Counted from the stretch's first letter, positions 1 to 5,601 are shown. The stretch is DNA of 8,585 bases from Candidatus Stahliibacteriota bacterium (GCA_004376785.1 SOIY01000121.1:1-8585); one strand, 5' to 3'. Notes: generated from the letters alone by a model not told the origin. Program-made: numbers and translations.

Positions 1-23
1 CAGGCGGGATAAATTTGTTTGGT

Positions 24-127
24 TTATCTTCAGCGAAGCGTGTCTTCAATCCGCCTTGTGCGGATATATCTCCAGCCAAAGGCGTGTCTTCAGTTCGGCT
101 TCGGCGAACGTGTCTCCAGCCAAAGGC
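24..127. repeat. Alternating hairpin/linker array (five units)
   Basis: Five copies of a 9-nt linker, GTGTCTYCA or a close variant, start at 24, 40, 66, 84 and 110. Each is followed by a perfect small inverted repeat. The short ones are 33-39 (gcgaagc), 75-83 and 119-127 (both gccaaaggc). The long ones are 49-65 (6-bp stem ATCCGC/GCGGAT) and 93-109 (5-bp stem GTTCG/CGAAC). Short (7-9 nt) and long (17 nt) hairpins alternate, so the higher-order period is 42-44 nt. Stem sequences differ while the pairing and the linker are kept. The stretch 69-85 is repeated exactly at 113-129. No convincing protein is encoded here. It lies just past the 3' end of the PurF-like gene, so its transcript would form hairpins there, but no U-tract marks a standard terminator. 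The repeat family is not recognised. Confidence 0.75.
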
Positions 128-135
128 GTTACTCC

Positions 136-156
136 CACACTCCTTACGCCTTACGC
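136..156. repeat. Short heptad repeat (CTTACGC units)
   Basis: Three consecutive 7-nt units: cacactc, then two exact CTTACGC copies at 143-149 and 150-156. The second copy supplies the stop codon of the PurF-like gene (TAA on the minus strand, 151-153) and its last alanine codon. The same CTTACGC unit recurs at 1708-1714 in a longer array upstream of the same gene. Confidence 0.6.
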
Positions 157-1560
157 TATTTCCTTTCCTGTCCAGCAGTAAGTGCATAAACTTTGTTCTG
201 GCAATCCCGTCGCACCAAGCATATCTTCGAGTCTCTGATATCTCAAAGATGTTACATTCAAATCTTTTTCCATAAGCTTTTTCATTTTCTTATATTCTTT
301 TGAATCAGGATCAAGATACGGGTCTACATCCTTAATATGTTTACCACTATGCATTCGTTTAAGTATTCTTCTTGCAAATAACTCATCCAATTTTCGTGTA
401 GAATACAGAAACTTACATGGAAACATAAGAGCAGGACAGGCAGATCTTGCATGAATCTCCTTTGCTCCAGCATTCCATAATTTAACGAGCAAAAAATTCT
501 TTAATTGCGTTCCCCTCACGATTGAATCTTCGGTTATCACCATCTTTTGTCCCTTTATCAAAGCATCTGCTGTTACCTGCTTCATTAAAGCCACAAGATC
601 CCGAGTCTCCTGCGAAGGCGGCACATAACTTCTTGCCCATCCAGGAGTATATTTGAGTAATGGTATTCTTACTGGCACACCAGATTCGTGCGAATAGCCG
701 TGCGCATATGCAGTTCCTGAATCTGCAACTCCGGCTACGAAATCAATTTTGACATTGTCTCTCTTTGCAATAATCCTTCCAGAATATTCTCTGAATTCCT
801 CCACATTTTTTCCTTCATATTCTGAAGCAGGAAACCCAGCATACACATATAGAAAAGTACACAACTGAAGAACATTACCAGGCTTTTTTATCTGTTTTAC
901 TTTATTTCTGCTTAACAGAATGATTTCGTCAGGTCCTAAAAATTTCTTTGTTTTAAATCCGAGATTTTTAAAAGAGCATGTTTCAGACGCAACTATATTA
1001 TCGCCATTTCTTTCACTTAGAACTAAAGGACTTCTTCCGTACTTATCTCGTGCCGCATAAATCCCTTCTTTACCAAGAAGCAACAAAGATAACGAACCAT
1101 CAATTTGACTATGCATATATTGTATGCCATCTACAATAGTCTTTCCTCTATTTATTAATTTGGCTGCCAACTCTATTTGATTTACTTTACCATTTGGCAT
1201 CTCGGAAAAAACCACTCCTTGTTCGATCAATTGCTTGGCGAGTTTATTTTGATTATTAATATAACCTACACCGCATATGGCATATTCCCCGAATTTTAAT
1301 CGCATTATTAATGGTTGTGTATCTCTATCACTTATTACGCCAATCCCGGTATTCCCGCGCATATTTATAAAATCAATATCTTCTGAAAATCTCGATTTAA
1401 ATTGTGCTTTTGCTATACTGTGAATTTTTTTATGTGTTCTTTTACCATCTGATATCGCAATCCCTCCATATGATGTGCCAAGGTGGGAATGATAGTCTGT
1501 GGCATAAAATAAATCTTCTTTGCAATCTTTCTTTGATATAATGGCGACAATACCACTCAT
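151..1560 (-). CDS. Amidophosphoribosyltransferase-like protein (PurF family) with degenerate glutaminase site
   Basis: 469 aa, the usual PurF length. PurF makes phosphoribosylamine from PRPP and glutamine, the first committed purine step, in the cytoplasm. The phosphoribosyltransferase half is intact: the PRPP loop VITEDSIVRGT (341-351), and VAGVADSGTAYAHG (275-288), which matches the PurF region around V-x-D-S-G. Four cysteines (C234, C382, C459, C462 in LCTYCW) sit where Bacillus-type PurF binds a [4Fe-4S] cluster. The N-terminal Ntn glutaminase fold is recognisable (AARDKYGRSPLVL at 169-181, ASETC at 191-195). However, the nucleophile Cys2 is Ser (codon AGT), the R-Y-S-T motif is replaced around 75-80 (VISDRD), and the N-G-N motif around 97-100 reads GVGY. 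Glutamine hydrolysis is therefore unlikely, and it may use free ammonia or have another role. From memory, clostridial and other anaerobe proteins beginning MSGIFG belong to this subfamily. The start is fixed by AAGGAGGT about 8 nt upstream. No purF symbol is assigned because the activity is uncertain. Confidence 0.9.
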   Translation of the reverse strand: MSGIVAIISKKDCKEDLFYATDYHSHLGTSYGGIAISDGKRTHKKIHSIAKAQFKSRFSEDIDFINMRGNTGIGVISDRDTQPLIMRLKFGEYAICGVGYINNQNKLAKQLIEQGVVFSEMPNGKVNQIELAAKLINRGKTIVDGIQYMHSQIDGSLSLLLLGKEGIYAARDKYGRSPLVLSERNGDNIVASETCSFKNLGFKTKKFLGPDEIILLSRNKVKQIKKPGNVLQLCTFLYVYAGFPASEYEGKNVEEFREYSGRIIAKRDNVKIDFVAGVADSGTAYAHGYSHESGVPVRIPLLKYTPGWARSYVPPSQETRDLVALMKQVTADALIKGQKMVITEDSIVRGTQLKNFLLVKLWNAGAKEIHARSACPALMFPCKFLYSTRKLDELFARRILKRMHSGKHIKDVDPYLDPDSKEYKKMKKLMEKDLNVTSLRYQRLEDMLGATGLPEQSLCTYCWTGKEIA

Positions 1561-1629
1561 GGTTCATACCTCCTTGATTTTAACACTTAAAACACTATAT
1601 ATAGAGGAATACGTTGACCTAATCACACT

Positions 1630-1659
1630 ATAATATACTCACAATTATTGAATTGTCAA
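1630..1659 (-). promoter_or_regulatory. Sigma70-type promoter of the PurF-like gene
   Basis: Reading leftward: a perfect -35 TTGACA (1659-1654), an 18-nt spacer and a -10 TATTAT (1635-1630). Transcription should begin near 1622, giving a leader of about 60 nt that ends in AAGGAGGT before the ATG at 1560. The leader is too short and shows no structure typical of a purine riboswitch. Confidence 0.65.
1641..1656. promoter_or_regulatory. Inverted repeat in the promoter spacer (candidate operator)
   Basis: Perfect 6-bp inverted repeat ACAATT-attg-AATTGT, lying in the spacer and overlapping the -35 hexamer of the PurF-like gene. The position suits a repressor site, but the arms are AT-rich and short, and no regulator is identified. 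Confidence 0.35.
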
Positions 1660-1665
1660 GGGGTA

Positions 1666-1721
1666 ATTATGCTCTATGCTTCACGCCTGATGCAATACGC
1701 TATATACCTTACGCTGTGTGC
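1666..1721. repeat. Degenerate heptad repeat array (NNNAYGC, eight units)
   Basis: Eight contiguous 7-nt units, most ending in AYGC: for example attatgc (1666-1672), tctatgc (1673-1679), aatacgc (1694-1700), cttacgc (1708-1714) and tgtgtgc (1715-1721). The unit tatatac at 1701-1707 is the most diverged. The array stops at a run of T. It begins 7 nt upstream of the -35 of the PurF-like promoter. The rest of the gap to the lipoprotein gene (1722-1807) is T-rich with no supported feature. Confidence 0.6.
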
Positions 1722-1807
1722 TTTTTTTACTCAATAAGTTTTATCATTTTTGCAATTAGTTCTTCATTATTTCATCCCCATTTAACATTACAATACTTTC
1801 ACAAATA

Positions 1808-2245
1808 CTATTTCCTTTTCAGTTTCCGTCTAATTAAATCAAAATACTTTTTGTAATATTTTTTTGCTATATAAATCCTCATATCATCCTCAGTGCTGTA
1901 CCAGCCGCGTTCTGTCTGTTTTTGTACAGAATATTTCAGTCTCACTTTAGTTGTATTTTCTGCAACTCCTTCTAACGTAGCATTAATTTTTCTGCGAACG
2001 TCCTTATCAACCTTCCACTTTGTGGTAATTGAACCAAGCCATTCATCTGCATTTTCTATATAATATTCTTTATCATGGAAAACCTCAACAATAGCAATAA
2101 ATACCTTTAGATAAGGTGCTTTAAACAGAGTAGTTTGCATTTTTTCTTTTTCTCTTTTTGATAATGATGCCATTGTAGCAGTACTACATGCACAAATTAA
2201 AATGCTTACCACAGCAGTACAGGTTGCAGAAAAGAATCTAATCAT
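1808..2245 (-). CDS. Small putative lipoprotein, unrecognised family
   Basis: 145 aa. The N-terminus is a lipoprotein signal: M-I-R, a hydrophobic stretch, then L-I-C-A-C with the lipobox cysteine at residue 20. The mature protein should therefore be lipid-anchored on the periplasmic side of the inner or outer membrane. The mature part is about 125 residues of mixed alpha/beta character, rich in Lys and Arg, with a strongly basic C-terminus (LIRRKLKRK). Residues 50-125 alternate strand-like segments (KVFIAIVEVF, TKVRLKYSVQ) with charged turns, which suggests one compact domain. The start is supported by AAAAGGAA upstream. It is the last gene of the probable fic cassette, 64 nt after the 70-aa gene on the same strand. 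No family is recognised and no function is assigned. Confidence 0.75.
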   Translation of the reverse strand: MIRFFSATCTAVVSILICACSTATMASLSKREKEKMQTTLFKAPYLKVFIAIVEVFHDKEYYIENADEWLGSITTKWKVDKDVRRKINATLEGVAENTTKVRLKYSVQKQTERGWYSTEDDMRIYIAKKYYKKYFDLIRRKLKRK

Positions 2246-2309
2246 TGAAATTCCTTTTGTACATTACAACAAAATATTTTGTTTGTCCAGCTTCAGCAAA
2301 CGGGGACGG

Positions 2310-2522
2310 TTAATCAGCTTTTTCTTTTTTCTCCTGTTCTTTTGCATAGTATACTAAAAAGCGTCCTAAGCGTTTGTATCCTGCTTTGAGATACCATTTT
2401 TTTATCCAGGCTGCGGCAAGGCGTCTTGTTTCTTCAGGAAGCGTTTTAAAATCTTCCTTTGCCTGTTCTGCAGCCTCATCCATACCTGCTAAAATTTGTT
2501 TTTGGGTTGCTTTGTCAATCAT
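2310..2522 (-). CDS. 70-aa helical hypothetical protein
   Basis: A short acidic-then-basic protein predicted to be almost wholly helical, with no signal peptide or membrane segment. Its central part (LPEETRRLAAAWIKKWYL, 28-45) is amphipathic with clustered aromatics. The end is highly charged (EQEKKEKAD). A clear GAGGG sits 5 nt before the ATG. It begins 38 nt after the fic stop codon on the same strand, so co-transcription is likely. It does not look like the FicA antitoxin, because it lacks the [S/T]xxxE[G/N] inhibitory motif, and the Fic protein here carries its own copy. A DNA-, RNA- or protein-binding accessory role is possible but unsupported. Confidence 0.7.
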   Translation of the reverse strand: MIDKATQKQILAGMDEAAEQAKEDFKTLPEETRRLAAAWIKKWYLKAGYKRLGRFLVYYAKEQEKKEKAD

Positions 2523-2560
2523 AATTACCCTCTTTCAGATACAGAGACACTCCTCCTTTA

Positions 2561-3706
2561 TTATTTAGTTCCTTTAGCAATAATATTAACATAATCTGTG
2601 AAAAGATATTTTTTGTATCGCTGTTTTCCAGTTAACTCCTTTAGAATGCCAATTTTTTCAAATTTATTAACTAATTGGCTCCCTGTATCTTTTGATACTT
2701 TCAATTTTTTAGTTATATTTCTCACATCAATAATTGGTATTTTGAATAGCAAATCAATAAGTTTCACAGCATAAATGCTGGAGATCGAGTTTTCATAAAG
2801 TTTTGTTATCAAATATTCTTTTAATGTAATTATTTTTCGGGCTGTAGCCCCAGCCTCATCAGAAATCTCACGGATGCCCTTTAGAAAAAATTTTATCCAG
2901 TTTTCCCAGGCACCTTTAAGCCGCACTTTCATTAATAAATTGTAATATTGTTCTCTATTCTTTTTTAAATAAAAACTCAAATACAAAAGTGGTCTGGATA
3001 ATATCCCTTTACTAAAAAGATAAAATGTGATAAGAAGTCTTCCAATCCTTCCATTCCCATCCCGAAACGGATGGATTGTCTCAAATTGTGCATGAATTAA
3101 AGAAGTTTTTACCAACGGTGGAATTTGGTCATGTTTATAGAAAAATTTTTCAAGGTCTTTCATTGCAGATAAAACCTTATCAGGAGGTGGCGGTACAAAT
3201 ATCGCCTCGAGTAAAGAAGCGCCGGACAGACCTATCCAATTTTGAGATCTTCTAAATTCTCCAAGTGCCTTACCACTACCCCTTGTGCCTTTTATCAAAA
3301 TCTTGTGAATATCTTTTAATAACCGTAATGATATGGCACTTTTTTTGAGTTTAATCATTCCGTAGTTTAGAGCCTTAATATAGTTTATTACTTCTTTTAT
3401 TTCTTTCACATCATCTTTAGGTGTTAAATCTGCCTCGAATTCCAGGATTCCTTCAAGGGATGCTTGTGTTCCCTCAATCTGTGAACTTAAAAGTGCTTCT
3501 TTTTTCACATACATGGCAATAAAAAGCTCGGGATTCGGTAGCACTGTCACTATCCCATCCAACCTTGCAAGTGCCCTATCTGCCTCTGATAATAAGGATT
3601 GCAATTCGCCATCGTATTTAATGGATGGATCAGGCGGTAATGGTTTAGGTATAAATGCCTTATATCCTCCTGTTTGAATAACCATTTTTCCAGCGCGTTC
3701 ATTCAT
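2561..3706 (-). CDS. Fic family protein (class II, auto-inhibited; probable AMP transferase)
   Basis: 381 aa. Fic enzymes usually transfer AMP from ATP to hydroxyl side chains of target proteins. The catalytic motif HPFRDGNGRIGR (212-223) is complete: His212 base, Asp216 for the metal, and the anion-binding G-N-G-R. An N-terminal inhibitory helix carries S74-S-Q-I-E78-G79, matching [S/T]xxxE[G/N], so Glu78 should block productive ATP binding and make this a class II Fic. The flap before the active site contains VPPPP (171-175). The first 30 residues (GGYKAFIPKPLPPDP) are typical of the Fic/DUF4172-like N-domain. A C-terminal winged-helix-like region (about 310-370) suggests DNA binding or autoregulation. 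Met1 is preferred over Met8 because GAAGGG lies 6 nt upstream. It is the first gene of a probable three-gene cassette and lies downstream of three DtxR-like boxes. The physiological target cannot be read from the sequence. Confidence 0.93.
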   Translation of the reverse strand: MNERAGKMVIQTGGYKAFIPKPLPPDPSIKYDGELQSLLSEADRALARLDGIVTVLPNPELFIAMYVKKEALLSSQIEGTQASLEGILEFEADLTPKDDVKEIKEVINYIKALNYGMIKLKKSAISLRLLKDIHKILIKGTRGSGKALGEFRRSQNWIGLSGASLLEAIFVPPPPDKVLSAMKDLEKFFYKHDQIPPLVKTSLIHAQFETIHPFRDGNGRIGRLLITFYLFSKGILSRPLLYLSFYLKKNREQYYNLLMKVRLKGAWENWIKFFLKGIREISDEAGATARKIITLKEYLITKLYENSISSIYAVKLIDLLFKIPIIDVRNITKKLKVSKDTGSQLVNKFEKIGILKELTGKQRYKKYLFTDYVNIIAKGTK

Positions 3707-3744
3707 AAATTACCCTTCATTAACATATATTATGTTCTCATCTC

Positions 3745-3766
3745 TAAGTAAGATAATCCAGACTTA
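3745..3766. promoter_or_regulatory. DtxR-like operator copy a (most diverged)
   Basis: 22-bp imperfect palindrome starting TAAGTAAG and ending GACTTA, with perfect outer arms TAAGT/ACTTA. It matches copy b (3785-3806) at 16 of 22 positions in direct orientation and is centred 40 bp from it. It lies about 40 bp upstream of the fic start codon. Confidence 0.45.
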
Positions 3767-3784
3767 AAATGTTAAGCGTCTTTT

Positions 3785-3806
3785 TAAGTAAGGCTAACCT
3801 GACTAA
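3785..3806. promoter_or_regulatory. DtxR-like operator copy b (best match)
   Basis: The 18-bp core AGTAAGGCTAACCTGACT (3787-3804) is a near-perfect palindrome. Its inner AGGCTAACCT equals the core of the iron-regulator IdeR/DtxR consensus as I know it (TTAGGTTAGGCTAACCTAA). This points to a metal-responsive DtxR-family repressor. The regulator itself is not in the window. Confidence 0.55.
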
Positions 3807-3823
3807 AATAGTGAATCGCAATA

Positions 3824-3845
3824 TAGGTAAGCTAAACCTTACTTA
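3824..3845. promoter_or_regulatory. DtxR-like operator copy c (inverted)
   Basis: The third copy is in reverse orientation: read on the minus strand it begins TAAGTAAGG like copy b. It contains the perfect inverted repeat GTAAG-N6-CTTAC (3827-3842). Its centre is 39 bp from that of copy b. It starts about 5 bp downstream of the predicted fic transcription start. Confidence 0.5.
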
Positions 3846-3856
3846 TTCTCTACATT

Positions 3857-3885
3857 ACTTTATCCATTTTATGTGTGTTTGTCAA
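3857..3885 (-). promoter_or_regulatory. Probable sigma70 promoter of the fic cassette
   Basis: Reading leftward: -35 TTGACA (3885-3880), a 17-nt spacer and -10 TAAAGT (3862-3857, four of six consensus bases). The start would be near 3850, so all three DtxR-like boxes fall inside a leader of about 145 nt, where bound protein could block elongation or open-complex escape. Confidence 0.5.
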
Positions 3886-3892
3886 TACTAAT

Positions 3893-3920
3893 CACTCAGC
3901 AACAGGCACTAAGCACAGGG
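3893..3920. repeat. Degenerate heptad repeat (CACTAAG type, four units)
   Basis: Four contiguous 7-nt units: cactcag, caacagg, cactaag, cacaggg. The cactaag unit is also found in the array at 5455-5461. It lies between the stop of the DUF975-type gene and the fic promoter. Confidence 0.45.
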
Positions 3921-3930
3921 AAACGTGTTA

Positions 3931-3944
3931 GTAACCGCTGTTAC
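3931..3944 (-). terminator. Weak hairpin immediately after the DUF975-type gene
   Basis: Perfect 5-bp stem GTAAC/GTTAC with a 4-nt loop, directly abutting the TAG stop (3947-3945). It can be extended by TTA/TAA with one bulged G. No U-tract follows, so intrinsic termination would be inefficient. Confidence 0.3.
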
Positions 3945-4592
3945 CTAAGGTGTATCAGTAACCTGAACAGTCTCAGTCTGGCTGAGCAATTTACGATACA
4001 CATAAGCAAAGGCAATCATGGTCGTTGGAATAGTGGCGAATAAACCGACAAATAAACAGAGAAATCCAAGTATGTTTATGCCCACCATTACTAAACCAAA
4101 CCCGAGTAATTTCCATTTCACTTGATATGTGATCTTAGAACTCTTCTTTAGTGCCTCTACAGGACCAAGTTTTTGGTCAACTATACAATAACCAAAAAAC
4201 TGAAATTTTATGGCCCAGTAAATTCCCGGCACGATAAACAAAATAATACCTGCTGCCACGATCAAACCATTCAATATTGAACTGCCAACATATCTCCAGA
4301 AATTACCCTGAAAGCGAAAAAGCTCGGCAAATTCAGGTTTCTCATTCACCAAGAACTTCAAGGCAATCTTGATCAATCCTATAGAGATTATTACATCTAC
4401 AATCAAATGCAAAATCCTGAAGAGAGCAGCAAGCCCGGAGTAATTATCTTGTAATCGATTTGCAATAGCTTGTGGAATACCAGTAACCAACCAGGCAACT
4501 ATTAAAACACCAACAAAAAACCAGAGATTGGCTTTCATTATATTCCAGCCATATTTTATTGCTTCACCTATTAAAAAATCTTTTTTCGTCAT
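3945..4592 (-). CDS. Multi-pass membrane protein, DUF975/YciC-like
   Basis: 215 aa with about four to six membrane segments: WFFVGVLIVAWLV (29-41), LIVDVIISIGLIKIAL (63-78), an NGLIVAAGIILFIVPGIYWAI segment (108-128), and a pair around 163-195. The P-G-I-x-W-A-I-x-F-Q-F-F pattern, the following V-D-x-x-L-G-P-x-E-A-L-K-K-S-S (138-152) and the terminal A-Y-V-Y-R-K-L (196-202) are typical of DUF975-like integral membrane proteins, whose function is unknown to me. There is no signal peptide. The start has AGGAGGT 5 nt upstream. It lies 51 nt after the exported-protein gene on the same strand, with a leader hairpin between, so read-through co-transcription is plausible. Confidence 0.85.
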   Translation of the reverse strand: MTKKDFLIGEAIKYGWNIMKANLWFFVGVLIVAWLVTGIPQAIANRLQDNYSGLAALFRILHLIVDVIISIGLIKIALKFLVNEKPEFAELFRFQGNFWRYVGSSILNGLIVAAGIILFIVPGIYWAIKFQFFGYCIVDQKLGPVEALKKSSKITYQVKWKLLGFGLVMVGINILGFLCLFVGLFATIPTTMIAFAYVYRKLLSQTETVQVTDTP

Positions 4593-4603
4593 TATTACCT
4601 CCT

Positions 4604-4620
4604 GAGTGCTAAAAACACTC
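4604..4620 (-). other. Leader hairpin just upstream of the ribosome site
   Basis: Stem GAGTG-N7-CACTC ends next to the AGGAGG of the DUF975-type gene on the minus strand. It could influence ribosome access. Read on the plus strand the same stem is followed by TTTT, but no plus-strand gene would need that terminator. Confidence 0.35.
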
Positions 4621-4643
4621 TTTTATAATCCATTAACCAAGGA

Positions 4644-5432
4644 TCAAGGTTTATATGCATAGTGCTTTATTATATAATAAATCCTCTTTAATGTTGTTGA
4701 TTGTAAATTGTCTATGATAAGTGTAATGGTCTTATCTTTATCAGCGAAAGTCTTACCAACAAAAGGACCTTTGGAATCAATCTTTCTTTGAGTGATGAGT
4801 GAACCGTCCTCATCCTGCAAAAAAATTATTACATCTTTTTCCTGGGCAGTTGCCACACAAACAACCAGAGTATTTTTTGATAAATTAGTGCTTATTTCCT
4901 TTGTTGTATTAGCTTCAATCACAATAGTTGTTTCAATTTCTAGCTCAATAGTGGCTGGTTTGAGAAATCCGTCTTCTTGTATAATCGGACACGGTACATG
5001 TACTGCACCACCTTCCCACATATGAGTATGATACCCGAATAGGTTTCCTGCGTCATCAAACGTAATTTCACCAGGCAATGGTTCTGAAATTTTTTTAAAT
5101 TGATTGTTTTTAAATCCATATATTTCTGTAACACAATTACTATCCGGCAACATCACAACGGCGATTTCCTTACCTCTTATACCATGGTGAAAATCGTTTA
5201 CCATGATATCTACAAGGCATTCTACATCAGAAACAAGTGTGTGCCTTCTTCTTTTGCAGCATTCAAATTTATTAACCACAACGACGGATTCTAAATCCAT
5301 TATTATCTTATCATTAATACCATCGTCAGTAACATCAGCATGTATAGTTTTGCTCTCTGCCAATGAAATTATGAGTAATAAAATAATAAATAGCAACATA
5401 CGTATATTAATATATCTCAAAGTCACCCCCAT
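4644..5432 (-). CDS. Exported protein of unknown function with a D-x-T-x-D-G loop
   Basis: 262 aa as read from the ATG at 5432. A Sec signal peptide is clear: basic residues R6 and R11, the hydrophobic core MLLFIILLLIISLA (12-25), with cleavage somewhere near 27-32. The mature protein begins with D33-V-T-D-D-G-I-N-D41, a D-x-T-x-D-G-x-x-D loop like the calcium-binding turns of secreted repeat proteins. It has six cysteines (58, 59, 72, 100, 148, 192), so periplasmic disulfides are possible. The region 160-260 looks beta-rich. The start is uncertain: the ATG has GG only 4-5 nt ahead, while TTG at 5420-5418 (Leu5) is preceded by GGGGGTGA at good spacing and still leaves a full signal peptide. 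It has its own promoter and a leader of about 160 nt. The family is not recognised. Confidence 0.8.
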   Translation of the reverse strand: MGVTLRYINIRMLLFIILLLIISLAESKTIHADVTDDGINDKIIMDLESVVVVNKFECCKRRRHTLVSDVECLVDIMVNDFHHGIRGKEIAVVMLPDSNCVTEIYGFKNNQFKKISEPLPGEITFDDAGNLFGYHTHMWEGGAVHVPCPIIQEDGFLKPATIELEIETTIVIEANTTKEISTNLSKNTLVVCVATAQEKDVIIFLQDEDGSLITQRKIDSKGPFVGKTFADKDKTITLIIDNLQSTTLKRIYYIIKHYAYKP

Positions 5433-5440
5433 TTTCCAAT

Positions 5441-5475
5441 CAGTAAACAGTAGACACTAAGCAGTATGCACCAAC
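5441..5475. repeat. Degenerate heptad repeat (CAGTARR type, five units)
   Basis: Five contiguous 7-nt units, each starting CA: cagtaaa, cagtaga, cactaag, cagtatg, caccaac. It lies in the transcribed leader of the exported-protein gene, ending 8 nt from the ATG. The cactaag unit is identical to one at 3907-3913. Confidence 0.55.
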
Positions 5476-5505
5476 TACTTTACACCTAATAAACTTAAAA
5501 CACGA

Positions 5506-5590
5506 AGAAGGTATAAAAACCCCATGTTTCTCCCCAATCCAGAGGCTCCTATACCTTCTCCGTTCACTACGAAGGACACAATACCTTCTC
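5506..5590 (-). promoter_or_regulatory. Structured leader with competing complementary segments
   Basis: In the minus-strand transcript, GAGAAGGTAT occurs twice (5590-5581 and 5560-5551). A later segment, TATACCTTCT (5515-5506), is complementary to either copy (10 bp with the second, 9 bp with the first). A further CCTTC (5575-5571) can pair with GAAGG of either repeat. These pairings exclude one another, as in attenuators or regulatory leaders. No known riboswitch class is recognised, and no clean U-tract follows the long stem. Confidence 0.35.
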
Positions 5591-5601
5591 TATTCATAAT
5601 A

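Noticed and set aside
15..275. Plus-strand open frame of 86 codons across the left end
   Set aside because: It is built from the hairpin/linker and heptad repeats and then runs antisense into the PurF-like gene. It has no ribosome site and no recognisable protein features.
1561..1625. Purine riboswitch in the PurF-like leader
   Set aside because: The leader after the predicted start is only about 60 nt, and I see none of the three-way-junction structure expected of a purine aptamer.
1653..1856. Plus-strand open frame of 67 codons
   Set aside because: It overlaps the PurF-like promoter, the heptad array and a T-rich stretch, then the end of the lipoprotein gene. Its hydrophobicity only reflects T-rich DNA.
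2310..2522. 70-aa protein as a FicA-type antitoxin
   Set aside because: It lacks the [S/T]xxxE[G/N] motif, lies downstream rather than upstream of fic, and the Fic protein has its own inhibitory motif.
4603..4611. GAGTGCTAA, identical to one half of a CIRCE heat-shock operator
   Set aside because: CIRCE is TTAGCACTC-N9-GAGTGCTAA. Here the second arm CACTC lies on the wrong side, giving the opposite geometry, and no chaperone gene is near. It is better read as a leader hairpin.
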